From the NCBI RefSeq assembly GCF_004962245.1, contig NZ_SUHQ01000033.1, positions 18,453 through 82,452 on the forward strand: a DNA stretch of 64,000 bases. Direction: 5' to 3'. The notes below the pieces were generated by a model, which saw nothing but the letters and a program-made list of their open reading frames with translations, was not told the origin of the DNA and did not search any database. Every line of letters begins with the position of its first letter. Position 1 is the stretch's first letter. The position numbers and the translations under genes were made by a program. The DNA comes from Mesorhizobium sp. (lineage in GTDB: Bacteria > Pseudomonadota > Alphaproteobacteria > Rhizobiales > Rhizobiaceae). Shown in pieces: positions 1-8,001 of the stretch.

Positions 1-144
1 AGTGTGAATTACCTGAAAGGGGTTTCCGCTGATGCCCCTTATGGAGGAGTCAAGCAAAGCGGCTATGGATATGAAGGCGGCGAGCAGGGGGTGCGAAGCT
101 TCCAAATCCTTAAAATGGTGAATGGCCTCGGTTCATTTGGATAA
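1..144 (+). CDS. aldehyde dehydrogenase, C-terminal end (partial)
   Basis: Forty-seven codons in frame 1 run from the window edge to a TAA stop. The peptide holds the block PYGGVKQSGYGYEGG followed by a short tail, which matches the C-terminal end of NAD(P)-dependent aldehyde dehydrogenases (usual form PFGGxKxSGxGREGG). The substrate cannot be told because the catalytic Cys and Glu lie outside the window. Only 6 bases separate its stop from the GTG of the fumarase gene, so the two are probably co-transcribed and may act together in organic acid metabolism. Confidence 0.85.
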   Translation, partial: SVNYLKGVSADAPYGGVKQSGYGYEGGEQGVRSFQILKMVNGLGSFG

Positions 145-150
145 AATCCG

Positions 151-1695
151 GTGGGAAATAGAACACGGACCATCGCGGGCAAGGACATCACAAGAAGCGT
201 CGCCGACGCCCTTCAGTACATCTCATACTACCACCCTCCAGATTATATCCGGTCTCTTTCTCACGCATACACGCGAGAACGGAGCCCGTCGGCGAAGAAC
301 GCCATAGGTCAGATTCTGCTGAACTCCCGCATGGCGGCCTTTGGGCGGCGCCCGATCTGTCAGGACACCGGACTTGTGGTGGTCTTCGCAAAGGTCGGCA
401 TGGATGCCCGCATCAAGTCAACCGCCAGTTTCGCTGATCTTGTGAATGAGGGCGTACGCCAAGCCTATCTCGATCCGGACAATCCCCTTCGGGCATCGAT
501 CGTTGCGGATCCGCTCGCCACACGGATCAACACCCGCGACAACACACCGGCAGTTGTCCATGTCGACCTGGTGCAAGGTAACCAGATTGAGATCACCATC
601 GCCGCGAAAGGCGGCGGGTCGGAGAACAAGGCACGTTTTACCACCCTCAATCCCAGCGCCTCCGTTTCCGACTGGGTGGTCAATACCGTTTCGACCCTTG
701 GCAGCGGGTGGTGTCCACCTGGACTGATCTCTGTCGGCATCGGTGGTAGCGCTGAAAAGGCGATGCTGCTGGCCAAGGAAGCCATGAACGAGCCCATCGA
801 TATGGCGGAACTGATCGCAAGGGGGGCGATAAGCCCAGAAGAGGGACTGCGGATTGAGCTTTATGAGCGGATCAATGCGCTTGGCATCGGCGCCCAAGGC
901 CTTGGTGGTCTGACAACAGTCGTTGACGTCAAGGTTGCGACCTATCCTACTCATGCGGCTTCCAAGCCCGTGGCGCTCATCCCGCAATGCGCCGCCAACC
1001 GGCACCTGAAGTTTACTTTGGACGGCTCTGGACCCATCAGCCTCCAGCCGCCCGATTTGCGCGAATGGCCCGACATCGGAGCCGACGAATTGAACCCAGC
1101 CGGCGTCCGGCGGGTCAATTTAGATACGCTGACGAAGGAAGAGACGGCATCGTGGCGCTGCGGTGAAACGCTCCTGCTGTCTGGAAAGATACTGACGGGC
1201 CGTGACGCTGCCCACAAACGAATGATCGAGCTGCTCGATGCCGGCAAGCCGCTTCCGGTCAACCTGCGGGGACGCGTGATCTACTACGTCGGCCCCGTCC
1301 GGGCAGTGAGGAATGAGGTCGTTGGACCCGCTGGTCCAACAACCTCCAGCCGCTTGGACGATTTTACGGACAAGGTGCTCGCCGAAACCGGCCTTTTCGC
1401 GATGGTCGGCAAAGCGGAAAGGGGACCGGCGGCCATCGAGTCGATTGTAAGACACAAAACGCCCTATCTTGCTGCAGTGGGTGGCGCTGCGTACCTGATT
1501 TCAAAATCGATTAAGAAGGCGCGGATCGTTGCCTTTGAAGACCTGGGCATGGAAGCCATCTATGAATTCGATGTGCAGGACATGCCTGTTATCATGGCCG
1601 TCGATGTTGAGGGAAACTCCATTCACAATTCCGGGCCTCTTGAGTGGCGTAAGCGTATGGCGGCCGACAGCATCGCACGCAACATCGGCGTTTGA
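151..1695 (+). CDS. class I (iron-sulfur) fumarate hydratase
   Basis: A 514-residue protein of the class I fumarase / L(+)-tartrate dehydratase family with alpha and beta domains fused in one chain, the length usual for FumA/FumB. It should interconvert fumarate and malate in the cytoplasm with a [4Fe-4S] cluster. Near the N terminus is SVADALQYISYYHP, then RPICQDTG with the first cluster Cys (about residue 70). Two further Cys sit in SGWCPPG and IPQCAAN, as expected for the three cluster ligands. GGGSENK is the substrate-binding block. The beta domain starts around residue 335 (LLLSGKILTGRDAAHKR). The start is GTG; no in-frame ATG lies nearby and homology begins at once. A related dehydratase specificity (tartrate, mesaconate) cannot be excluded from sequence alone. 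Confidence 0.93.
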   Translation: MGNRTRTIAGKDITRSVADALQYISYYHPPDYIRSLSHAYTRERSPSAKNAIGQILLNSRMAAFGRRPICQDTGLVVVFAKVGMDARIKSTASFADLVNEGVRQAYLDPDNPLRASIVADPLATRINTRDNTPAVVHVDLVQGNQIEITIAAKGGGSENKARFTTLNPSASVSDWVVNTVSTLGSGWCPPGLISVGIGGSAEKAMLLAKEAMNEPIDMAELIARGAISPEEGLRIELYERINALGIGAQGLGGLTTVVDVKVATYPTHAASKPVALIPQCAANRHLKFTLDGSGPISLQPPDLREWPDIGADELNPAGVRRVNLDTLTKEETASWRCGETLLLSGKILTGRDAAHKRMIELLDAGKPLPVNLRGRVIYYVGPVRAVRNEVVGPAGPTTSSRLDDFTDKVLAETGLFAMVGKAERGPAAIESIVRHKTPYLAAVGGAAYLISKSIKKARIVAFEDLGMEAIYEFDVQDMPVIMAVDVEGNSIHNSGPLEWRKRMAADSIARNIGV

Positions 1696-2193
1696 GTCTT
1701 CCCAGTTGGGCGATTTCGGCCAGACTCCAGCGTCAAATTGTTGGGCACACCGTAAGACGAGCGGCATTTGCGGTGCCTTGCGCCTCGGCGAGCCGGACGA
1801 GCAAGGCCTTCAATTCACCCCAATAGCTGAATGTGCCACTGAATACTGCATTGAGTATGCCGTCCACGCGATCGAGGCTCGAATGCTGTCGCGCGTCTAT
1901 CAAGTACGGCAGCGGAGATTCAAGAAAATGGGTTATCTATTTATTCGGAGGTCTCCGCCGCCGCCGACTATTCTCTCCAGCTGCATCATTGCCCCGTTAG
2001 GCGTCGGGGCGATAGCCAAAGTACTTCTGCAGCTTTTCTCAGCGGATCGCTCTCCCTCAGCTGATTGCCGTACCCATTCTGGCACATCTCGGGCCGAGAA
2101 CGGATGCCTTCCACTACTACATTCGGTCATTCAAGATGGATAGAATTGATCGGCGCACAACGCGCTGTCATCGCTGCTTGAGAGCAACAGGTT
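1696..2193. other. intergenic stretch, no supported gene
   Basis: About 500 bases between fumarase and the Lrp-type gene. A short open stretch on the minus strand at about 1740-1900 reads like coding sequence but has no start and I cannot assign it. It may be the relic of a lost gene. Confidence 0.5.
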
Positions 2194-2691
2194 ATGAAGT
2201 CGAAACCCGATCCCGTGCAACTCGACAGTTGGGACGTCCGGATTCTCTCCGAGATTCAGGCAGACGGTCGGATTTCAAAAAGTGAGCTTGCAAAACGAGT
2301 TCATCTTTCGGCGTCGGCCTGTTCGGAGCGGCTCCGAGCACTCAAGGCCGCAGGGATTATTGAGGGATTCTATGCGCGACTGAGTCCTGCCCTCATTGGC
2401 GGCATGATCTTTGTGATGGTAGAGGTCGTGCTGGATCGCCATCGTCTTGAGGACCAACGACACTTCGAAACTGCAATCCAAGAGATTCCGGAAATCCTGG
2501 ACTGCTGGGCAATTGGGGGGCGCGTCGATTATCTGATGCGGGTCGCATCTCGTTCTATGGCCGCCTATCAGGATTTCATGGAGGGGCTGCTGCAGGCAGG
2601 CTTAGGGATTGATCAATACTATAGCCTTGTCGTTACGAAACCAGTGAAGTCCAATTCACCGATACCCTTGTCCGCCCTGAGGCAACGGTAA
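2194..2691 (+). CDS. Lrp/AsnC family transcriptional regulator
   Basis: A 165-residue protein with the usual two parts: an N-terminal winged helix-turn-helix (LDSWDVRILSEIQADGRISK, SELAKRVHLSASACSERLRALKAAG, about residues 8-60) and a C-terminal RAM/AsnC ligand domain (about 70-150, with GGRVDYLMRV). Members bind DNA as dimers or octamers and respond to amino acids. The ATG follows a purine-rich stretch. It may control the upstream aldehyde dehydrogenase/fumarase genes or an own operon lost from the region; no operator was identified. Family assignment is firm, target is inference. Confidence 0.93.
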   Translation: MKSKPDPVQLDSWDVRILSEIQADGRISKSELAKRVHLSASACSERLRALKAAGIIEGFYARLSPALIGGMIFVMVEVVLDRHRLEDQRHFETAIQEIPEILDCWAIGGRVDYLMRVASRSMAAYQDFMEGLLQAGLGIDQYYSLVVTKPVKSNSPIPLSALRQR

Positions 2692-3497
2692 AACCCGAAA
2701 AGCTTTAGTTTCTACGGCGTTTGGCATGGATCCCGTAGATTCGTTTGCAAAAAGCGTCCATTCCGACGAAACTCAAGGGACATTTGCGGTATACTAATTG
2801 CTGGAAAAGGTGGCCGAGCGCTATCCGCCAGTTGATGGCGAGGAAGGACGATGCGCTTGAGCAATCTGGAACCGATCAATTCCAGGAGACGGATCGAAGC
2901 AGCCATCGGACGCACTTGGCCAGCACGGTTGCGGCGAGAAGCCAAACCGGATCGTGCCTGGGGAGGAGGCGTCCATATCTGAGATGCGAAGTGCCGAAAA
3001 GTGCCTCTACAGCTATCTCAAGGGGGAACCTTCGCCCTGGATTGGCGATCAGTGGCGATTGAGCTTAGTCGCGGTCAGCGCATCCGTGTAGGGGGCGAAA
3101 TCTACAGCGAGGAATTGGCAAGCCGACGGGTAGCGGGAGTGCAAGCTGGCCCGCTCGGCCTTGGCGAGCAAACCGGCCCTCGACGCCTGCGGATATTCGG
3201 AGATCGCTCCATCTCCTTTTTACGTCGTAAATTCGTTGCTGTTCGAGATTAGGAGATTGTCTGTCCTGTTTGACATTGCTGGTCTCCGCAGGCTTCTGAG
3301 CGAGGAGCATCGCTGAGCCGCGGTCGCGTAGGTGGGTGACAAGGCCGGTCACGCCCGCCAGCCGAGTGGTCTTCGAGAAGGTGGAGGTTGCGCTACCGGC
3401 TGGAGAGAATGGTGCCAGTTTTCACAAGACAAGGGGTCGCTTAATCGAATGGGCGTCTAGTTCATAGATTGCGAACAGATCATGGGGGATTTGAATA
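2692..3497. other. intergenic stretch, no recognised gene
   Basis: Some 800 bases with only short, overlapping open frames on both strands and no recognisable domain. The last part (about 3420-3497) is the leader of the TIR gene and holds a GGGGGAT ribosome-binding site about 9 bases before its GTG. The rest is probably decayed mobile DNA. Confidence 0.45.
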
Positions 3498-4085
3498 GTG
3501 CTACTGACCGAGGCAGAGCTGAAAAAAGTTGCGAATGCCAGTCGAGGACATAGAGCCGCATCGATCGTTCTAAAGGAAGAGATGGCCGCAGCTACAGCTA
3601 GATCGTCATTCGACGTTTTTCTGTCACATTCGTTCAAGGACGCAGAGATCGTTCTCGGTGTGAAGCGAATTTTTGAGGAGCTTGGGTTCACTGCTTATGT
3701 AGATTGGATCGAAGATTCACAATTGGACCGCACAAAGGTCTCCTCTGCCACTGCCGAGTTGCTGCGGACCCGTATGAGGCAGTCAAAGACGCTAATCTAT
3801 GTGCATTCAAACAATTCTCCAGGATCCAGATGGATGCCTTGGGAGCTTGGCTTTTTCGATGGCTTTCGGACCGCGGTAGCAGTTCTCCCCGTGGCAAAAA
3901 ATTCTTCGGAAACATTCTGTGGGCAAGAATTTTTGGGCCTATACCCGTACATCGATGGGACCGGACCTGCAGTCCTGTTTATAAACAGAGGGACCGCGTC
4001 TAGCTCAAGACTAGGCTCTGTAAGCTCGACTGCAAACGTTACGTTTGCCAAATCATGGCTTAAAGAATTTGCTGGCACAAAATAG
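3498..4085 (+). CDS. TIR domain protein of a putative immune cassette
   Basis: A 195-residue soluble protein. After a charged helical N terminus (1-36) comes a TIR fold: FDVFLSHSFKDAEIV (box 1, about 38-52), GFTAYVDWIED (63-73), a helix with RTRMRQSKTLIYVHSNNS (91-107) and WMPWELGFFDG (112-122), where Glu116 sits at the position of the catalytic TIR glutamate. TIR enzymes of this kind split NAD+ or make cyclic ADP-ribose-type signals; here that is inference from family. Start: GTG with GGGGGAT about 9 bases upstream. It is first of three genes, 12 bases before the SLATT gene, which itself is followed after 9 bases by a second, ThsB-like TIR gene. Neighbours suggest a sensor or signal-making role in phage defence. 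Confidence 0.85.
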   Translation: MLLTEAELKKVANASRGHRAASIVLKEEMAAATARSSFDVFLSHSFKDAEIVLGVKRIFEELGFTAYVDWIEDSQLDRTKVSSATAELLRTRMRQSKTLIYVHSNNSPGSRWMPWELGFFDGFRTAVAVLPVAKNSSETFCGQEFLGLYPYIDGTGPAVLFINRGTASSSRLGSVSSTANVTFAKSWLKEFAGTK

Positions 4086-4097
4086 AGGTGCTCTGAA

Positions 4098-4958
4098 GTG
4101 AAATATCCTGGACTTTATAATAGCGCCGACATGGCGTCTAACGAGCAGCAGGCGACATTTCTTAGCCTGATCCGGGCAGAGTACGTTCTTCTTTTTTCGG
4201 CGTCTGTTCTCTCTTTGGATTTGTGGCCATCAAAGGCCTATTTCGGTGTGTATGCTGCGGTGTTTCTTTGCTCAATGGGAATCCTAATTTTCCGGTCGGT
4301 CACAAAGCCCGAGCAGGTCTGGTATCAAGCTAGAGCTTTGGCAGAGTCAGTAAAGACATTGACCTGGCGCTTTGCGATGCGAGCACAGCCGTTCGATGAC
4401 ACGCGTGCGGCCGACGCTAGAGCTGATTTTCGCAAGCTCATGGAAGGTATCCTTGATAGCAATCGTCACCTTGGCAGCGCGTTGAGCGGCACCGATTCAG
4501 CATCCCCTCAAACAACCGACGAAATGATGTCAATAAGGGACTCCCCGCTAAAAGAACGAAAAGAGCTATATCTGCAGAAACGAATTTGCGAGCAACGTAA
4601 GTGGTACGAGAAGAAAGCGCGCTCGAACAAGAGATCCGCAAAAATTTGGATGGGCCTTGGTGTCATTGCTTACGCTCTGGGGTTCTCGTTCATCGTAGTA
4701 CGCATCGCTGACCCAGCGATACCAGGCTGGCCGACAGAGCCGTTAATCGTTATTGCCGCCTCGCTTATCGGGTGGACCCAAATCAAGAAATTCAACGAAT
4801 TGGCATCGGCTTACACGTTGACAGCTCACGAGATCGGATTGACTGCCGACCTTATTACGGACGCCAACTCTGATGAGGCATTCTCCGCAGCGGTGAACGA
4901 AGCCGAACTGGCTTTCTCAAGGGAGCACACCCAGTGGGTTGCTCGTCAAAACAACTAA
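4098..4958 (+). CDS. SLATT/DUF4231-type membrane effector
   Basis: A 286-residue membrane protein. Predicted helices lie at about 29-43, 48-65, 183-203 and 215-229. Between helix pairs stands the block WYQARALAESVKTLTWRFAM (75-94) typical of DUF4231/SLATT proteins, and before the third helix the charged KRICEQRKWYEKKARSN (161-177), also typical of SLATT domains. So it carries two SLATT units in tandem. SLATT proteins were predicted (Burroughs and colleagues, nucleotide-centred conflict systems) to be pore-forming effectors switched on by nucleotide signals. Lying between two TIR genes with gaps of 12 and 9 bases, it is the likely membrane-damaging effector of the cassette. Function is inferred; topology and family blocks are seen. 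Confidence 0.82.
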   Translation: MKYPGLYNSADMASNEQQATFLSLIRAEYVLLFSASVLSLDLWPSKAYFGVYAAVFLCSMGILIFRSVTKPEQVWYQARALAESVKTLTWRFAMRAQPFDDTRAADARADFRKLMEGILDSNRHLGSALSGTDSASPQTTDEMMSIRDSPLKERKELYLQKRICEQRKWYEKKARSNKRSAKIWMGLGVIAYALGFSFIVVRIADPAIPGWPTEPLIVIAASLIGWTQIKKFNELASAYTLTAHEIGLTADLITDANSDEAFSAAVNEAELAFSREHTQWVARQNN

Positions 4959-4967
4959 GAGACAACA

Positions 4968-5474
4968 ATGGCATACAGCGATCCGACCTATGTAATATTT
5001 GACGGCGATGAAGACGCTTGGGCATACCGCTTTATGAAAGGGTGGAATGCCAGCGAGAATGTGAGTTTTGAATTCGCGAACGCTCACGATCTGGACAATA
5101 TGACGAGCCGAGCACAGGACGAAGATTATGTTAAACGCAATCTTCGCAACAGAATGAATGGATCGAGCCAGGTACTTGTCCTGATCGGTGAGAAAACGAA
5201 AAACCTTTTTCGCTTCGTGCGCTGGGAAATGGAATTGGCCCTTGATCTAGGTCTGCCGATAATCGCAGCAAACCTTAACGGCTCGCGACAACAAGATGCG
5301 AGCTGTCCGCCCATCATCAGGGACAAATGTGTTGTGCACGTGCCGTTCAAGATGAAGGCTATCAAGCACGCGCTTGCCAATTGGCCGAGCGAATTTCATC
5401 GGCTTTCAAACGCTCAGCGTGGCGATGGCGCCAGGAGCTATGGCGAAAGCACCTATCGGGATCTCGGCTTATAA
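4968..5474 (+). CDS. ThsB-like TIR protein (DUF1863/MTH538 fold)
   Basis: A 168-residue protein with the marks of the TIR-like family that includes Thoeris ThsB: YRFMKGWNASENVSFEFANAHDL in pieces (YRFMKGW 20-26, FEFANAHDL 34-42), LRNRMNGSSQVLVLIGEKTK (59-78), FVRWEMELAL (83-92, Glu87 at the conserved TIR glutamate), LGLPIIAANLNG and CPPIIRDKCVVHVPF. In Thoeris, ThsB senses phage and makes a cyclic ADP-ribose-type signal that activates ThsA. No ThsA (SIR2-SLOG or TM-macro) gene is present here; its place is taken by the SLATT gene directly upstream. Third gene of the cassette, 9 bases after the SLATT stop. An AAGAGA site precedes the ATG. Confidence 0.85.
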   Translation: MAYSDPTYVIFDGDEDAWAYRFMKGWNASENVSFEFANAHDLDNMTSRAQDEDYVKRNLRNRMNGSSQVLVLIGEKTKNLFRFVRWEMELALDLGLPIIAANLNGSRQQDASCPPIIRDKCVVHVPFKMKAIKHALANWPSEFHRLSNAQRGDGARSYGESTYRDLGL

Positions 5475-5960
5475 TCGCCCACTTAAAAGTACTTAGCCGT
5501 CAAAACATCCTCGCCATCCGCTGGCGGCGACTAGCCTTAGGAGCGTCCGCCAGCGTGTTCCGAGCTTGCCGAGCCGATGATAAAAAGAGACGTCCGATTT
5601 GCTGAGTTTGGCTGAAGGGTGCAGGTCATGAGCGCAACCATTGGGAGGAGCCCTGCTCGAAGCATCAGATCGAGTGATCACGTCGGTCGAGGGGGCGCTG
5701 GTATCGAGAGGAAAAGGAGCGGCTGCTCGACGTTTGAGGCTTGAGCCAGGGTTTCAAGACTGCACGATCGGCCGGCATTGATCGAGGCAGCTTTTCAGGC
5801 GGCGCAAAGAGTTCATCGGTTCGCCCGCGTCCCGCGAGCCGCAGCTCGGCTCGCCCTGCGCAGCAACCAAGAATTTGCGATCGCAAGAAGGGCAACACAC
5901 TGACGACAGAACTTGGCGGCGCTGGTCGGCTGCGAATCAAGATGTCGATGGCGAGGCGCT
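5475..5960. other. stretch downstream of the defence cassette, no supported gene
   Basis: No coding region can be supported. Short frames on both strands are arginine and serine rich and look like shadows or decayed transposase DNA leading into the IS66 fragment that follows. No clear terminator for the cassette was found. Confidence 0.4.
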
Positions 5961-6135
5961 CTCGCCGCGCGTCTTTGCCGGGCCGAACCTGCTGGCTATG
6001 TTCCTTTGAGAAGTCTGCCGAGCACCAGCCGCTGCACCGACAAAGCGATCGCTATGCGCGAGGGCACGACCTCAGCCTATCAGCGCTGGCCAACCAGGTT
6101 GGCGCCTGTGCCGCGGCACGGAACCCGTGCCTGCT
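5961..6135 (+). pseudogene. IS66 TnpC fragment
   Basis: The + strand reads EHQPLHRQSDRYAR then DLSLSALANQVGACAAA, the conserved stretch of IS66-family transposase TnpC (the complete copy in this window has QHQPLNRQAERYAREG and LSLSTLADQVGAGAAA). It is frameshifted before this block and lost after it. A dead remnant, not linked to the IS66 element at 36-44 kb. Confidence 0.75.
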
Positions 6136-6387
6136 GATCGAGACGAATGTGATTTTCCCCCTGATCACCTGCGTTACCCCCTGGGGAAGGGCAAGACCGA
6201 TCCGGACCATCAGAATGTAAAGGGATGACCGGCAGTTCGGCGGAACATGGCCGGCGGCGCTCTATCGTGCCTCGTGCGGCCGGCGGGAACAGCATCCCGA
6301 GCGCTATTCATCCTTCAATATTGCCCGTGACCTTGCCCCTCAGATCTAATCCGGTTTGAAGTTCGTTCTGGCCCATCGAGAGGACCA

Positions 6388-6713
6388 GGACCGAAACGTA
6401 GCCGCTTCTCTGAAGAGCAGATCATCGGAATTTGAAGGAATTTGAGGCCGGGGTATCGGTTGCCGATCTGTGCCGCACACACCGGGTCGGCGACGCCTCG
6501 ATTTACAACTGGAAGGCCCGCTTCGGCGGGATGGATGTCTCCGAGGCTCGGCGACTGAAGGCTCTGGAGGACGAGGACACCCGGCTGAAGCGGCTTCTGG
6601 CCGACGCCATGCTCGACAATGCCGCGTTGAAGGATCTTATGGGAAAGAATGTATGGTCCGCCCCGTCCGTGCAAGGGTTCACGACATCGCCGACGACGAT
6701 TCCAGTTGCATAA
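6388..6713 (+). pseudogene. IS3-family OrfA remnant
   Basis: The frame holds RFSEEQIIGI, then, after loss of one T at about 6432, KEFEAGVSVADLCRTHRVGD, IYNWKARFGGMDVSEARRL and LKRLLADAMLDNAALKDL, the helix-turn-helix and leucine-zipper parts of OrfA of IS3-family (IS407 group) elements. The frame leaves homology after LKDLMGKN, where the IS1111-type element begins (6653). The matching start of OrfB lies 2.4 kb downstream at 9042, so one IS3 copy was split by later insertions. Confidence 0.85.
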
Positions 6714-6794
6714 ATGTATCCGGCCTCTCGCGAGTGGACTGCTGTTGCAGCCAGGCCATGATGAGATCCGCGCACGCCGTTCCCAATAAATGGT

Positions 6795-6816
6795 TCGGGC
6801 ACGAAGCCCGCTTTTT
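6795..6816 (+). terminator. hairpin followed by T run
   Basis: CGGGC (6795-6799), a 5-base loop, GCCCG (6805-6809), then C and six T. The form is that of an intrinsic terminator on the + strand. It lies in the non-coding end of the IS1111-type element, so it may instead be part of a structured bridge RNA read on the minus strand. Confidence 0.45.
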
Positions 6817-6891
6817 TGCACAGGGCTTACGGCATGCTGATCCACTGTTTCGTCATCGCTATTCCCGAGCCTTGCAATCGAGCCGGACGCG

Positions 6892-7938
6892 TCAGATGAA
6901 TACAGGGTCCCTGCGTTCGTAGAGCGCCCCCGGCTTGGTCAGGACAACCCAAACAATGCGCGCCATCTTGGCGGCAAGCGCGACAACAGCCTTGTTCGGG
7001 TGCATTCGGCTCTGCAGCCCATCAAGCCAGCTTCCCAGGCGATCCCGGGTTCGATCCAGGTGACGAAAGCAGGATCGCGCGCCATGAACGAGGAGCTTGC
7101 GGACGTAGCGGTTCCCGCGCTTGCTGATACCGAGGAGCTTCTGCTTGCCACCGGTCGAGTGTTCTCGCGGGACGAGGCCCAGCCATGCGGCCAGATCGCG
7201 AGCCTTCTGGAACTGGCGTCCGCCGCCAACAGCTGCCAGAAGTGCCGTGGCACCCAATGCGCCAATTCCTGGAATCGTCATGAGCCGACGGGCAACATCG
7301 TCTCCATCTGCGATCGCAGCGATCTCCCTCGTCACATCGCTGATTCGCTGCTCCAGCCGGCGCAGGTCGGCAAACAAATCCGTGAGCAGTTTGCGCATCG
7401 CCGGCGAGAGGTCGTTCGATAGGTCGTCGAGAACCATCGGCAGGTCGAGCTTGAACAGGCCTGCTCCCTGTCGCAGTGCTATGCCGTATTCCAGGCAGAA
7501 CGCTCGCATCTGATTAATGAGGCGGGTTCGGGTGCCGATCATCTGGTCGCGCACTCGATGCAAGGCCTGGAGGTCGGCTTGCTCCTCGCTCTTGATCGCG
7601 CGCATTGTTGGTCGCGTGGCGGCTTCGGCGATGGCCTCGGCATCGATGATGTCGCTCTTGTTCGACTTCACGTAGGGCTTCACGAACTGCGCCGGGATCA
7701 GGCGAACCTTGTGCCCCAACGCATGCAGTCTCCTGGCGATCCATTGTGATCCTGCGCACGATTCCATCCCCACGATCGCCGGCGCTGCTCGCTCAAAGAA
7801 ACGCAGCAACGTATCGCGTCGGAAGCGAGCCCGCTGGACGGGCTCGCCGCCGCTGTCCAAGCCGACGACGTGGAAGACGTTCTTGCTGATATCGATGCCA
7901 TAGATGGCCGCAGGGCACGGCGCATTGCGTAGGGACAT
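6892..7938 (-). CDS. IS110-family (IS1111 group) transposase
   Basis: A 348-residue DEDD recombinase. The N-terminal RuvC-like domain shows YGIDISKNVFHV (first Asp), VGMESCAGSQW (Glu), and NKSDIIDAEAIAEA (two Asp). The C-terminal transposase_20 domain has MTIPGIGALGATALLAAVG, DLAAWLGLVPREHSTGGKQ, GISKRGNRYVRKLLVHGARS with the conserved Ser. All parts are present without frameshift, so the enzyme is probably active. It recombines DNA guided by an element-encoded bridge RNA in related systems. The ATG at 7938 follows a GGAGG site (AAAGGAGGTTGGA). It lies inside 16-bp inverted repeats. Confidence 0.95.
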   Translation of the reverse strand: MSLRNAPCPAAIYGIDISKNVFHVVGLDSGGEPVQRARFRRDTLLRFFERAAPAIVGMESCAGSQWIARRLHALGHKVRLIPAQFVKPYVKSNKSDIIDAEAIAEAATRPTMRAIKSEEQADLQALHRVRDQMIGTRTRLINQMRAFCLEYGIALRQGAGLFKLDLPMVLDDLSNDLSPAMRKLLTDLFADLRRLEQRISDVTREIAAIADGDDVARRLMTIPGIGALGATALLAAVGGGRQFQKARDLAAWLGLVPREHSTGGKQKLLGISKRGNRYVRKLLVHGARSCFRHLDRTRDRLGSWLDGLQSRMHPNKAVVALAAKMARIVWVVLTKPGALYERRDPVFI

Positions 7939-8001
7939 TCCAACCTCCTTTGCTTGACTGACGAATAATGGGCGGTGAGGACGGGGCGGACCATCCCATC
8001 A

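Larger units (their letters stand above)
6653..7994. mobile_element. IS110-family element, IS1111 group
   Basis: An intact-looking element delimited by a perfect 16-bp inverted repeat, ATGGTCCGCCCCGTCC at 6653-6668 and its complement at 7979-7994. Inverted repeats near the ends are typical of the IS1111 group, unlike classical IS110 members that lack them. It holds one transposase gene on the minus strand and 223 bases of non-coding DNA downstream of that gene (6669-6891), the place where IS1111-group elements carry their bridge RNA. It sits between the two halves of an IS3 remnant and next to an IS630 element. Confidence 0.75.

Noticed and set aside
4968..5474. Complete canonical Thoeris system
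   Set aside because: A ThsB-like gene is present but there is no ThsA with SIR2, SLOG or macro domain in the window.
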